Assembly: GCF_030818655.1 (NCBI RefSeq)
Contig: NZ_JAUTAN010000001.1
Location: 1,178,001-1,242,000, forward strand
DNA: 64,000 nucleotides
Reading direction: 5' to 3'
Source of the DNA: Nocardioides zeae
Lineage (GTDB): Bacteria > Actinomycetota > Actinomycetes > Propionibacteriales > Nocardioidaceae
The notes beneath the pieces are model-generated. The model saw nothing but the letters and a program-made list of their open reading frames with translations, was not told where the DNA came from and searched no databases. Shown in pieces: positions 19,329-29,604 of the stretch (position 1 is the first letter of the stretch; each line of letters begins with the position of its first letter). A program made the translations under genes and the position numbers.

Positions 19329-19349
19329 CGCTCCCGTCCCCGCTCCCGC

Positions 19350-20159
19350 TCAGCCCTCGGGCTGGCAGTGGGGGCACCAGTACGTCGACCGCTCGCCCCG
19401 CTCGGGCGCGTCCGTCTCCGCGCGCATCACCACCTGCACCGTCGTGCCGCAGCGCCGGCACGGATCACCGGCCCGTCCGTAGACCCACAGCTGCTGCCCG
19501 CGGCGCAGCACGCCCGTCGTGCAGCGCGACGTCCGCTCCCGGTTGGCATCGAGCATGGCCTGGGAGCGGGTGAGCAGACGCGGCAGGTCCGGCACGGCGT
19601 CCACCGGCCGGCTCGGGTGCAGCCCCATGACGAAGCAGATCTCGTTGACGTAGACGTTGCCGATCCCGGCCAGGTTGCGCTGGTCGAGCAGCGCCTCGAC
19701 GAGAGGGCGGTCCGGGCGCTCGCGGAGCCGACGCTCGGCCTCGACCGGGTCCCAGTCCGGGCCGAGGAGGTCGGGCCCGAGGTGGCCCACCGCGTCGTGC
19801 TCGTCGCTGGTGGGCATGAGGTCGACCACCCCCAGCGCGAAGCCGATCGCCTGCACGGGGCCGGCGGTGAGCACGACGCGCGCCTGGTGGGCGGGGCGCC
19901 GCCACCGGCCGTCCCGGGCGGTCGTGGTCTGCCAGATGCCCTCCATCTTGAGGTGCGTGTGCAGCGTCCACGCGCCGCTCGTGTGCTCCAGACGTGTGAG
20001 GAGGTGCTTGCCGCGCGGGATCGTGCCCGCGTAGCGCGCACCGTCGAGGTCGACGGTCGCGTAGCGCGGCACCCGCAGGTCCACGCGGTCCAGCACCCGC
20101 CCCGCCAACGCGCGGTCGAGACGTCGCGCGGCCTGGAAGACGGTGTCGCCCTCAGGCAC
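19350..20159 (-). CDS. nei: Endonuclease VIII-like DNA glycosylase
   Basis: The 269-residue Fpg/Nei-family protein starts MPEGDTVF, the Nei N-terminus with the catalytic Pro2-Glu3. It has the H2TH helix region (LDQRNLAGIGNVYVNEICF) and a C-terminal zinc finger with cysteines in DPCRRCGTT and YWCPHCQ. It removes oxidised bases and nicks the strand. The start codon overlaps the end of the upstream lhr gene by eight bases, as in the mycobacterial lhr-nei2 operon, so the two are likely translated together. Confidence 0.93.
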   Translation of the reverse strand: MPEGDTVFQAARRLDRALAGRVLDRVDLRVPRYATVDLDGARYAGTIPRGKHLLTRLEHTSGAWTLHTHLKMEGIWQTTTARDGRWRRPAHQARVVLTAGPVQAIGFALGVVDLMPTSDEHDAVGHLGPDLLGPDWDPVEAERRLRERPDRPLVEALLDQRNLAGIGNVYVNEICFVMGLHPSRPVDAVPDLPRLLTRSQAMLDANRERTSRCTTGVLRRGQQLWVYGRAGDPCRRCGTTVQVVMRAETDAPERGERSTYWCPHCQPEG

Positions 20160-23100
20160 GGAGCCGCAGCCCCTTCGGGGTCGCCACGAAGCCCGCGGCG
20201 TCGAGGGCGGCCCGCACCGGGGTGTCCCGGGCGCCGCCGAGGAGCTGGGCGCCGTCGGCCTGCTCGACGGTCAGCCGGCCGAGGGCGCCCCGCTGGACGG
20301 CGCCCGCCAGCGCGTGCGCGGCACGACCGAGCGGGTCGGCCTCCCCGGTGAACGTCAGCAGGGTGCGCCCCCCGCGCTCCACGTAGAGCACCAGCTCGCC
20401 GTCCACCGTCACCACCAGGGCCCCGGCCTTGCGCCCGGGCCGGTGGGTGCTGGTCGGAGCCTCGGCCTCGCCGGCCTCCTCCCCGCCGCGGCCGACCGAG
20501 CCGGGCCGCTCGGGCCAGGGCAGCGCCGCGCCGTACGGGTTCGCGGGGTCCGTCGCGGCGAGCACGTACGTCGACGGCTCGCCCGCCGCGCCGTCCACGC
20601 CCGCGGCGGGCTCGGCGAAGGTGCGCAGCCGGTCGACCGCGCCGGTGGTGCCGAACTGGGCCGCGCCGAGACCGGCGACGAAGTAGCCCCGGCGGGTGCG
20701 GCCCGACTCCTCGAACGCCGAGAGCACGCGGTAGGCCCCCGCGAACCCGCCCGGCAGCCGCTCCGCGACGACCGCGCCGCGGGTGACGACACCGTGGCGG
20801 GCGAGGAGGGCCTCCGCCGCCGCGTGGCCCCGCCGTGTCGCGTCCTCGTCGACGGGCGGCAGGGCCGCCCACCGCCCGCTCGTCGCGGGGCCGGCGACGC
20901 CCGCCGCACGCGAGCCTGCCCCCGCTCGGCCGGGGCGCGGCGGGAAGGACCGGCCCGATCCACCGCGGGCGCGGGGAGCGCGGCGCGCCGACCGGTGGGC
21001 TCCCGTGCCGCCCAGCCGGCCGCGCAGGGGCGCGAAGGTGTCGTTGGTGACGCGTCCGGCCCAGACGAGGTCCCACAGCGCACCGGCGAGGGCGCCGTCG
21101 TCCGTCGTGCCCACGGCGTCGCCCAGCTGGCGGAAGAACCACGCGCCGCCCGGGGCGAGCGCGGCGAGCACCGCGTCGTGCAGCTCCGAGGCGTCGTGGG
21201 GGGCGGGCAGCGGGAGGGTCAGGTCGGCCGCGTCGACCGGGTGGAGGGTCACCCACCCGTCCGACCCCGGCAGCGCACCCTGGCCGGCCCAGACGACCTC
21301 ACCGCCGGCGGTGAGCTCGTCGAGCATCGCCGGGGCGTAGTCGCGCACCCGGGCGGGCAGCACGAGCGACTCCCACGCGCTGGCCGGGAGCGCACACCCG
21401 GCCAGCTGGTCGACGACCGTGAGCACGCCGTCGACGCCGTGCAGCCCGCCGCGTCGGCCGGCACCGCGCGGACGGGGAGCACCCGGGCGCGAGCGGGCGT
21501 CGTCCGGCTCGGGCGGCGGAGCCGCGGCGACCTGCTGCCAGGCCGGCAGGAACCGCGCGAGGGCGGCCGGTTCGACCGGCTCGACCTCCTGGCGGAGCCG
21601 GGCCAGGGAACGGCGCCGGATCCGCCGGAGCACCTCGTTGTCGCACCACTCGGCCCCGCTGCCGCCCGGACGGAACTCGCCGTCGGTGACGCGCCCCTCC
21701 GTGCGGAGGCGCTGCAGGGTCGTGTCCACGACCGCCGTTCCCAGCCCCAGCCGCGTGGCGACGTCGGCGGTCGTGAAGGGCCCGTGCGTGCGGGCGTACC
21801 GCGCCACCAGGTCGCCCAGCGGATCGGCCACCGGCTCGGCGAAGACCTGCGCGACGCCGGGCGGCACCGCGACGCCGAGGGCGTCCCGCAGGCGGCCCAC
21901 GTCCTCGACCACCGCCCACCGCTCGTCGCCGGCCATCCGCACCTCGACCGCGCGGCGGGCGTCGGCGAGGCTGCGCAGCCAGTCCGTGGCCGCCGCGGGC
22001 TCGGTGACGCGCGCGGCCACCTCGGCCGCACTCAACGGGCCGACCACGCGCAGGAGGTCGGCCACGCCCTCGGCGTCGCGTGCGCCACGATCGGTCGTCG
22101 TGCGCTGCAGCTCCTGCTCGACCTCGGCGATCACCTCGGGGTCGAGCAGGTCCCGCAGCTCGGTGCGCCCGAGCAGCTCGGCGAGCAGCGCCGGGTCGAG
22201 GGAGAGCGCTGCTGCGCGCCGTTCCGCCAGGGGCGAGTCGCCCTCGTAGAGGAACTGCGCGACGTACCCGAAGAGGAGCGAGCGGGCGAACGGCGAGGGG
22301 GAGGCCGTGTCGACGTCGACCACCTGCACCTCCCGTCGGTCGACCCGACGGTGCAGGTCGAGGAGCGCTGGCAGGTCGTAGACGTCCTGGAGGCACTCCC
22401 GCACGGTCTCGAGCACGACGGGGAACGACGGGTACTTCGCCGCCACCTCGAGCAGCTGCGAGGCGCGCTGCCGCTGCTGCCACAGGGGCGACCGGCGGCC
22501 CGGCTGTCGCCGGGGGAGCAGCAGGGCGCGCGCCGCGCACTCGCGGAAACGCTGGGCGAAGAGCGACGACCCGCCCACCTCGGTGGTGACGATCGCCTCC
22601 AGCTCCTCGGGCTCGAAGACGAGCACGTCGCCGCCGGGCGGGTCCTCGCCCGTGTCGGGCAGCCGCACCACGATGCCGTCGTCGAAGGCGTGCGCCTGGC
22701 CGTCGACGCCGTACCGCTCCCGCACCCGGGCGTTGATCGCCAGCGCCCAGGGCGCGTGAACGGGGATCCCGTACGGCGAGTGCAGCACCAACCGCCAGTC
22801 GCCGAGCTCGTCGCGGAAGCGCTCCAGCACGAGCGTGCGGTCGCTGGGCAGCACCGAGGTCGTCTCGCGCTGCTCCGCGACGTACGCCACCAGGTTGCCC
22901 GCGGCCCACTCGTCGAGCCCGCTCTCGATCGCGCGGGCGACCGCCTGGGGCTCGGGCAGGGCGCCGAGCTCCCGGTGCAGCGCGCCGACGGCGGCTCCCA
23001 GCTCGGCGGGACGACCGGGGGAGTCGCCGTGCCAGAACGGGAGCCGCCCCGGCACGCCCGGCGCCGGGGTGACGAGCACCTGGTCGTGGGTGATGTCCTC

Positions 23101-24879
23101 GATCCGCCAGCTCGTCGCGCCGAGGGCGAACACGTCGCCCACCCGCGACTCGTAGACCATCTCCTCGTCGAGCTCGCCGACGCGACGGCCCGGCCCTCGG
23201 CCCCGCTCGTCGCCACCGACGATGAAGACGCCGAACAAGCCGCGATCGGGGATGGTGCCGCCGCTCGTGACGGCCAGGCGCTGCGCGCCCGGGCGGGCGG
23301 TGAGGTTGCCGGTCACGCGGTCCCAGACGAGGCGGGGGCGCAGCTCGGCGAACTCGTCGGAGGGGTAGCGCCCGCTGAGCAGGTCGAGGGTCGCGTCGTA
23401 GGCGCTGCGCGGCAGCGTCGCGTACGGCGCCGCGCGACGCACGAGGGCGAAGAGCTCGTCGACGTGGGCGGGCTCGAGCGCGACGGCCGCGACCACCTGC
23501 TGCGCCAGCACGTCGAGCGGGTTGGACGGCACGCGGAGCGACTCGATCGCTCCCGTGCGCATGGAGTCGACGGCCACGACCGTCGGCGCCAGGTCGGCCC
23601 GGAACTGGGGGAACAGCACGCCGTGGGACACCTCGCCGACCTGGTGGCCGGCCCGGCCGACGCGCTGGAGGGCGCTCGCGACGCTGGGCGGCGAGCCGAT
23701 CTGCACCACCAGGTCCACGGCGCCCATGTCGATGCCGAGCTCGAGGCTGCTCGTCGCGACGACGCAGGGGAGCCGCCCGCTCTTCAGGTCGTCCTCGATG
23801 ATCTCCCGCTGCTCCTTGGAGACCGACCCGTGGTGGGCGCGGGCGACGAGGGCCGCGGCGCCGCTCGTGGAACCGGACTGGCCGGCCAGCTCGGCCGGGG
23901 GACGGGTGGGCAGCGCGGGGCCGGGCCCCTCCTCGCCCTCGCCCTCCCGCGCCTCCGCACGCTCCTGGGCGAGCGTGTTGAGGCGTGCCGTGAGGCGCTC
24001 GGAGACGCGACGCGAGTTGGTGAAGACGATCGTCGACCGGTGGGACTCCACGAGGTCGAGCACGCGCTCCTCCACGTGCGGCCAGATCGAGGTCGCCGCC
24101 CGCCCCGAGTCGGGGTCGTCCTCGTCGTACTCGCCCGGGGCGGTCATGTCCTCGACCGGCACGACGACCCCGAGGTCCCACTGCTTCTGAGACGGCGGGG
24201 CGACGATCTCGACGGGACGGCCGCCGGCGAGGAACCGCGCCACCTCCTCGATGGGTCGCACGGTCGCCGACAGCCCGACCCGCTGCGCCGGCTGGGGGAG
24301 CAGGGCGTCGAGGCGCTCGAGGGTGAGGGCGAGGTGAGCGCCCCGCTTGCTGCCCGCGACGGCGTGGACCTCGTCGATGATCACCGTCTCGACCCCGCGC
24401 AGCGCCTCCCGCGCCTGCGAGGTGAGCATGAGGAAGAGCGACTCGGGCGTCGTGATGAGGATGTCGGGCGGACGGGTGCCGAGACGGCGGCGATCCGCCG
24501 CCGAGGTGTCCCCGGAGCGCACGCCGACCTGCACCTGGGGCACCTCGACGCCGAGGCGTTCACCGGTGGCGCGCAGCCCGACCAGCGGGGTGCGCAGGTT
24601 GCGCTCGACGTCGACCGCGAGGGCCTTCAGCGGCGACACGTAGAGCACCCGGCAGCGGTGCGCCGCCTCCTCCGGCGGGGGCGTCGTGGTGAGCCGGTCG
24701 ATCGCGGACAGGAACGCCGCGAGCGTCTTGCCCGACCCGGTCGGCGCGACCACGAGCGCGTGGCTGCCGGAGCCGATGGCCTCCCAGGCCCCCTCCTGCG
24801 CCGGGGTCGGCGTCGCGAAGGCAGCCGTGAACCACGCCTGGGTCACCTCCGAGAAGCGAGCGAGCGCGGATGCCGACAT
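20152..24879 (-). CDS. lhr: Large helicase-related protein Lhr
   Basis: The protein is about 1575 residues, the size of full-length Lhr. Walker A is VVAPTGSGKTLAAF near residue 30, the Walker B/DEVH box is VIIDEVHAVAGSKRG, and helicase motif VI is RVGRAGHQVGEVS. The large winged-helix/beta-barrel C-terminal part follows. Lhr is a 3'-5' ATP-dependent helicase that unwinds RNA-DNA hybrids and acts in repair. ATG 24879 was chosen because AAGGA lies eight bases upstream; ATG 24888 is also possible. The gene overlaps nei. Its C-terminal third is especially rich in Ala and Gly. Confidence 0.93.
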   Translation of the reverse strand: MSASALARFSEVTQAWFTAAFATPTPAQEGAWEAIGSGSHALVVAPTGSGKTLAAFLSAIDRLTTTPPPEEAAHRCRVLYVSPLKALAVDVERNLRTPLVGLRATGERLGVEVPQVQVGVRSGDTSAADRRRLGTRPPDILITTPESLFLMLTSQAREALRGVETVIIDEVHAVAGSKRGAHLALTLERLDALLPQPAQRVGLSATVRPIEEVARFLAGGRPVEIVAPPSQKQWDLGVVVPVEDMTAPGEYDEDDPDSGRAATSIWPHVEERVLDLVESHRSTIVFTNSRRVSERLTARLNTLAQERAEAREGEGEEGPGPALPTRPPAELAGQSGSTSGAAALVARAHHGSVSKEQREIIEDDLKSGRLPCVVATSSLELGIDMGAVDLVVQIGSPPSVASALQRVGRAGHQVGEVSHGVLFPQFRADLAPTVVAVDSMRTGAIESLRVPSNPLDVLAQQVVAAVALEPAHVDELFALVRRAAPYATLPRSAYDATLDLLSGRYPSDEFAELRPRLVWDRVTGNLTARPGAQRLAVTSGGTIPDRGLFGVFIVGGDERGRGPGRRVGELDEEMVYESRVGDVFALGATSWRIEDITHDQVLVTPAPGVPGRLPFWHGDSPGRPAELGAAVGALHRELGALPEPQAVARAIESGLDEWAAGNLVAYVAEQRETTSVLPSDRTLVLERFRDELGDWRLVLHSPYGIPVHAPWALAINARVRERYGVDGQAHAFDDGIVVRLPDTGEDPPGGDVLVFEPEELEAIVTTEVGGSSLFAQRFRECAARALLLPRRQPGRRSPLWQQRQRASQLLEVAAKYPSFPVVLETVRECLQDVYDLPALLDLHRRVDRREVQVVDVDTASPSPFARSLLFGYVAQFLYEGDSPLAERRAAALSLDPALLAELLGRTELRDLLDPEVIAEVEQELQRTTTDRGARDAEGVADLLRVVGPLSAAEVAARVTEPAAATDWLRSLADARRAVEVRMAGDERWAVVEDVGRLRDALGVAVPPGVAQVFAEPVADPLGDLVARYARTHGPFTTADVATRLGLGTAVVDTTLQRLRTEGRVTDGEFRPGGSGAEWCDNEVLRRIRRRSLARLRQEVEPVEPAALARFLPAWQQVAAAPPPEPDDARSRPGAPRPRGAGRRGGLHGVDGVLTVVDQLAGCALPASAWESLVLPARVRDYAPAMLDELTAGGEVVWAGQGALPGSDGWVTLHPVDAADLTLPLPAPHDASELHDAVLAALAPGGAWFFRQLGDAVGTTDDGALAGALWDLVWAGRVTNDTFAPLRGRLGGTGAHRSARRAPRARGGSGRSFPPRPGRAGAGSRAAGVAGPATSGRWAALPPVDEDATRRGHAAAEALLARHGVVTRGAVVAERLPGGFAGAYRVLSAFEESGRTRRGYFVAGLGAAQFGTTGAVDRLRTFAEPAAGVDGAAGEPSTYVLAATDPANPYGAALPWPERPGSVGRGGEEAGEAEAPTSTHRPGRKAGALVVTVDGELVLYVERGGRTLLTFTGEADPLGRAAHALAGAVQRGALGRLTVEQADGAQLLGGARDTPVRAALDAAGFVATPKGLRLRA

Positions 24880-24940
24880 GCCGTTCATCCTTGCAGCGTG
24901 CACCGACAGCCCTGAGGGGCCGGCCGGAGGGCCGCGCGGA

Positions 24941-25471
24941 TCAGTCCAGGATCGCGTCCCCGGTGGGCATGTTGACGAGCATCCGCTGGTAGAACGCCAT
25001 GTCGATCCACTGGTCGAACTTGTTGCCGACCTCCTTGAACTCCCCGACCTTGGTGAAACCGCACGCGACGTGCAGCCGCTCGCTCGCGGGGTTCGGCAGG
25101 GCGACGGCCGCGATCGCGGTGTGCACACCCGAGACGGCCATGGTCTGCAGCAGGGCGGGGTAGAGGAGCCGCCCGATGCCGCGCCCGCGGACGGAGTGGT
25201 CGAGGTAGATCGACGTCTCGCGGGTCAGGTCGTAGGCGGGACGCGGTCGGAACGACCACGAGTAGGCGTAGCCGACGACGTCGTCGGCGCCGTCCACGGC
25301 GACGATGAGGTGGTCGCCCGGGTGCTGGCCGTCGAGGCGCTGCCGCCAGTACTCCCGGTCGGGGGGCTCCAGGTCGAACGTCGCGAGGGAGTGCTCGACG
25401 GCGTGGTTGTAGATCGCCGAGATCCGGGGGAGGTCGTGCTCGTGGGCGGACCGCGTCGCGTAGTCGTCCAT
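24941..25471 (-). CDS. GNAT-family N-acetyltransferase (phosphinothricin acetyltransferase-like)
   Basis: The 176-residue protein has the Pat/bar-like pattern ISAIYNHAVEHSLATFDLEPP, YAYSWSFRPRPAYDLTRETSIYL, the acetyl-CoA loop RGRGIGRLL, and LPNPASERLHVACGFTKVGEFKEVG. Relatives acetylate phosphinothricin, methionine sulfone or other small amines. The true substrate cannot be read from sequence. The start at ATG 25471 gives the family N-terminus; a further upstream frame is not conserved. It lies 61 bases upstream of lhr on the same strand. Confidence 0.85.
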   Translation of the reverse strand: MDDYATRSAHEHDLPRISAIYNHAVEHSLATFDLEPPDREYWRQRLDGQHPGDHLIVAVDGADDVVGYAYSWSFRPRPAYDLTRETSIYLDHSVRGRGIGRLLYPALLQTMAVSGVHTAIAAVALPNPASERLHVACGFTKVGEFKEVGNKFDQWIDMAFYQRMLVNMPTGDAILD

Positions 25472-25584
25472 CCGGGCATTCTGCCCCCGAGCCGACGCGG
25501 CGGCCCGCAAGGGGGCTGCGTCGGCAGTGTCCCGCTGCTCGTTGGCAGCCTCCGCGCTCCCCGGCGTGGTCCGCCCCTGCGATC

Positions 25585-26190
25585 ATGGCCCGCGTGAGTG
25601 AGGTGACCACCGACGAGCCCTTCGTCGCAGCCGACGCCGACACCAAGGACTGGACCTGGGTGCTGGACCGCGCGTGCCCCGACTGCGGCGTCGCCGCCGG
25701 AGCCGTTCCCCTGACTGCCGTCCCCGACCTGCTCGCCGCGGCGGCCGCGACGTGGACCACGGTGCTCGACGGGCCGGGGACCGACCCGGATCGGCTCCGG
25801 CGACGCCCGCGGCCGGGGGTGTGGTCCACGACGGAGTACGCCGCGCACGTCCGCGACGTGCACCGGGTCTTCGACGACCGCCTGGCCCTGGTGCTGGCCG
25901 CGCCCGGCGACGAGGGCGCGACCTTCGCCAGCTGGGACCAGGACGCGGCCGCGGAGTCGGGGCGCTACGACCTCGAGGACCCCCGCGACGTGGCGCAGGA
26001 GCTCGCGGCCGCGTCGGCGCGGGTGGCGGAGCGCTACGCCGGCGTCCGTCCCGAGGACGCCGGACGTCGCGGGCTGCGCAGCAACGGGTCCGCCTTCACG
26101 GTGACGACGCTGGCGCGCTACCACCTGCACGACGTGCTCCACCACCTCCACGACGTCGGCGCGCCCGTGCCGGGCGGTGGCGCGGCGTGA
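25585..26190 (+). CDS. DinB-superfamily protein (mycothiol-enzyme-like)
   Basis: The 201-residue protein looks like a DinB four-helix bundle: PGVWSTTEYAAHVRDVHRVFDDRL supplies one conserved histidine and LARYHLHDVLHHLHDV the closing HxxxH-like pair. In actinobacteria many DinB proteins are mycothiol-dependent metal enzymes, but substrate and thiol dependence are unproven here. A CPDCG pair near residue 31 may bind metal. The N-terminal start ATG 25585 is preceded by no strong ribosome site; GTG 25594 is an alternative. It heads a run of overlapping genes leading to recA. Confidence 0.7.
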   Translation: MARVSEVTTDEPFVAADADTKDWTWVLDRACPDCGVAAGAVPLTAVPDLLAAAAATWTTVLDGPGTDPDRLRRRPRPGVWSTTEYAAHVRDVHRVFDDRLALVLAAPGDEGATFASWDQDAAAESGRYDLEDPRDVAQELAAASARVAERYAGVRPEDAGRRGLRSNGSAFTVTTLARYHLHDVLHHLHDVGAPVPGGGAA

Positions 26191-26381
26191 GGCACACCGA
26201 GTTCTGGACGCGCCTCGAGTCCGCCATCGGTCCCGGGCGGACCCGGGCCTGGGCGAACAGCCACGTGATGCCGGCGCTCGGCAACCGCACCGCGGTCGAG
26301 GCGCTCGAGGCGGGCGAGGACCCCAAGACCGTGTGGGCCGTCGTGCACCGCACGCTCGAGCTGCCCGAGTCCGAGCGGTGA
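26187..26381 (+). CDS. DUF3046 small protein
   Basis: The 64-residue product starts at a GTG that overlaps the previous stop (GTGA). It reads VRHTEFWTRLESAIG, HVMPALGNRTAVEALEAG, DPKTVWAVVHR, which is the DUF3046 pattern. These small actinobacterial proteins are typically found next to recA; no function is known. Its own stop overlaps the start of the MFS gene, so three genes in a row share overlapping stop/start codons. Confidence 0.85.
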   Translation: MRHTEFWTRLESAIGPGRTRAWANSHVMPALGNRTAVEALEAGEDPKTVWAVVHRTLELPESER

Positions 26382-27700
26382 CCGCGGGCTCGGACGCCGT
26401 CGCCCCGACCACGCCGTTCCCCGACCGGCCTGACGACGCCGCGCGGATCCAGCGACGCACGGTCGTCGTCCTGGTGCTGGCCCAGGCCGTCGGCGCCGTG
26501 GGCATCACCATCGGCATCGCGACGGCGAGCCTGCTGGCCCGCGACCTGTCCGGCTCGGACGCCCAGGCCGGTCTCGCGCAGACCGCCCAGGTCGTCGGGG
26601 CCGCGGCCGCGGCGTACGTGCTCGCCGGTCTCATGGCCTCCCGCGGACGCCGCGTGGGGCTGCTCGCGGGGATGCTGACGGGGGCCGCGGGCGCGGCGCT
26701 CGCCGTCGTCGCGGGGGTCATCGGGTCGATGGCGCTCCTGCTCGTGGGCTCGGCGCTCCTGGGCGCGATGACGGCGGCGAACAGCGGGTCGCGGTACGCC
26801 GCGGTCGACCTGGCCGCGCCCCTGCGGCGCGGGCGGGCCCTGTCGCTGGTGGTGTGGGCGACGACCGTCGGCGCGGTCGCCGGCCCCAACCTGACGGGCG
26901 TCTCGGGATGGATCGCCCGCCGCATCGGTGTGCCCGAGCTGACCGGCCCCTTCGTCATCGGCGCGGTCGCGATGCTGCTGGCGGCGCTCGTCGTGGGGGT
27001 GGGCCTCCGCCCCGACCCGCTGCTGACGGCGCGGCGGCTCGCGGCCGGCACCGCGGGGAGCGCGCCGGTCCGCCGCCGTGGCATCGACTGGGCGGTCGTG
27101 CGGGAGGTGCTCGCGACCCGGCCCGCGGTGACCGCCGCGGTGGTGGCCCTCGCGTGCGCCCACGCGGTGATGGTCGCCGTGATGGTGATGACGCCGCTGC
27201 ACATGGAGCACGGCGGCGCGGAGCTCGACGTGATCGGCCTGGTCATCAGCATCCACGTGCTCGGCATGTTCGCCTTCTCGCCGCTCGTCGGCCTCGTGGC
27301 CGACCGCGGAGGACGAGGTCCCGCCCTGGGGATCGGTGCGGCGGTGCTGCTCGTCGCGCTGGGCCTGGCCGGGACGTCGCCCGAGGGTCACTCCTGGCAC
27401 ATCGCGACCGGCCTGTTCCTCCTCGGCCTCGGCTGGTCGTTCGCGACGGTGGCGGCGTCGACCGCGATCGCCGACGGCACGCCGCTCGAGGCGCGCACGG
27501 ACGTGCAGGGCGCCTCCGACATGGTCATGGGCCTGACCGCCGCCGTCGGCGGCGCGCTCGCGGGCGTCGTGGTCGGGGCGTGGGGCTTCGGCTGGCTGGC
27601 GGCGGGCGCCGCGGTGCTGGTGCTCGCGCTGTTCGGTGCGGCCGCGGTGACGGTACGGGCGGGAGCGGCGCGGTCCGACGAGGGGCACGATCCGACCTGA
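26378..27700 (+). CDS. MFS transporter
   Basis: The 440-residue protein has twelve predicted membrane helices in two halves joined by a basic loop near residues 215-240. The MFS loop 2-3 signature is seen as [16 protein letters not shown], with the related [15 protein letters not shown] in the second half. It resembles drug or metabolite exporters of the major facilitator superfamily; the substrate is unknown. The GTG start overlaps the DUF3046 stop. It ends about 215 bases before recA, after which the recA promoters begin. Confidence 0.85.
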   Translation: MTAGSDAVAPTTPFPDRPDDAARIQRRTVVVLVLAQAVGAVGITIGIATASLLARDLSGSDAQAGLAQTAQVVGAAAAAYVLAGLMASRGRRVGLLAGMLTGAAGAALAVVAGVIGSMALLLVGSALLGAMTAANSGSRYAAVDLAAPLRRGRALSLVVWATTVGAVAGPNLTGVSGWIARRIGVPELTGPFVIGAVAMLLAALVVGVGLRPDPLLTARRLAAGTAGSAPVRRRGIDWAVVREVLATRPAVTAAVVALACAHAVMVAVMVMTPLHMEHGGAELDVIGLVISIHVLGMFAFSPLVGLVADRGGRGPALGIGAAVLLVALGLAGTSPEGHSWHIATGLFLLGLGWSFATVAASTAIADGTPLEARTDVQGASDMVMGLTAAVGGALAGVVVGAWGFGWLAAGAAVLVLALFGAAAVTVRAGAARSDEGHDPT

Positions 27701-27736
27701 GGCGCGTCGCGACACGCCGAGCGGCGGAGTCGTCCG

Positions 27737-27752
27737 TCGAACACGTGTTCGT
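27737..27752. promoter_or_regulatory. LexA (SOS) box upstream of recA
   Basis: The core CGAACACGTGTTCG at 27738-27751 is a perfect palindrome and fits the actinobacterial/Bacillus LexA consensus CGAAC-N4-GTTCG exactly. It lies 165 bases upstream of the recA start. LexA should repress recA here until RecA filaments on damaged DNA trigger LexA self-cleavage. Confidence 0.92.
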
Positions 27753-27819
27753 CTACGCTTGCTGTCCACAGGCACACGATCGGGTCGAGTTCTCCCCAGG
27801 CGTCGCGCGGCGCTCAGGG

Positions 27820-27842
27820 TTGTCAGTGGCTCGGCCTAACGT
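27820..27842 (+). promoter_or_regulatory. RecA-NDp type (PafBC-dependent) promoter
   Basis: TTGTCAGTG at 27820-27828 is followed by eight bases, then TA and a T four bases later. This matches the TTGTCRGTG-N8-TANNNT pattern of the LexA-independent recA promoter described in mycobacteria. That promoter class is activated by PafBC. Transcription would begin near 27849, about 65 bases before the recA ATG. Together with the upstream LexA box it indicates dual DNA-damage control. Confidence 0.85.
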
Positions 27843-27915
27843 CGTGCCCATGAACTCACGTGGTGGCCGCCGGCCATCGAACGACTCGGGCGGAGCCCGG
27901 AGGGAAGGACACACC

Positions 27916-28953
<1,038 letters not shown>

Positions 28954-28954
28954 G

Positions 28955-29563
28955 ATGACGGCCCGAGCGGCCGGATCGCACGAACCCGGCACCGGCGCCC
29001 CGGGGGATGACCCCTGGGCGCCGCCGCCGGAGGACGAGGCGGCCGCGGTCCCCGACGCCGATGTCGAGCAGGTGGCGCGCACCATCCTGCTCGACCAGCT
29101 GACGGGTCGTGCGCGGAGCCGGCAGGAGCTGGCGACGAAGCTCGCGTCACGCAACGTCCCCGCGGAGGTCGCCCACCGCTTGCTCGACCGCTTCGAGGAG
29201 GTCGGGCTCGTCGACGACGCGGCCTTCGCCCGCACCTGGGTCGAGGGCCGTCGCTCCGCCAAGGGCCTGGCGCGACGGGCGCTCGCACAGGAGCTGCGCC
29301 GCAAGGGCGTGGACGACGAGGTGGCACGGGAGGCCCTGGCCGAGGTCGAGCCCGACGACGAGACGGAGACCGCGCGCGTGCTGGTGCGCAAGAAGCTGCG
29401 CTCGATGAGCGGCCTCGAGGCACCCGTGGCCACGCGTCGCCTGGTCGGCATGCTCGCGCGCAAGGGATACGCGCCGGGCACGGCCTACAGCGTGGTGCGC
29501 GAGGAGCTGGCCGCGCGCGGCGACGACGTCGATGCGCTCGACGGCGCCGGCGAGACCGACTGA
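28955..29563 (+). CDS. recX: RecA regulator RecX
   Basis: The 202-residue protein has the three-helix RecX repeats: ILLDQLTGRARSRQELATKLASRNV, LVDDAAFARTWVEGRRSAKGLARRAL and VLVRKKLRSMSG with ARKGYAPGTAYSVVREEL. RecX binds RecA filaments and limits their activity. The first 35 residues are a Pro/Asp/Gly-rich extension without homology signals. The ATG follows the recA stop by one base, so the two are co-translated. Confidence 0.93.
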   Translation: MTARAAGSHEPGTGAPGDDPWAPPPEDEAAAVPDADVEQVARTILLDQLTGRARSRQELATKLASRNVPAEVAHRLLDRFEEVGLVDDAAFARTWVEGRRSAKGLARRALAQELRRKGVDDEVAREALAEVEPDDETETARVLVRKKLRSMSGLEAPVATRRLVGMLARKGYAPGTAYSVVREELAARGDDVDALDGAGETD

Positions 29564-29604
29564 GCGCTGCCCGGCCGCCGGGTGGCGGATGGGATAGTGG
29601 CCGG

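Noticed and set aside
20143..24915. A 1590-codon plus-strand open frame
   Set aside because: It lies opposite lhr and nei, which have clear domain motifs; the plus frame shows no family features.
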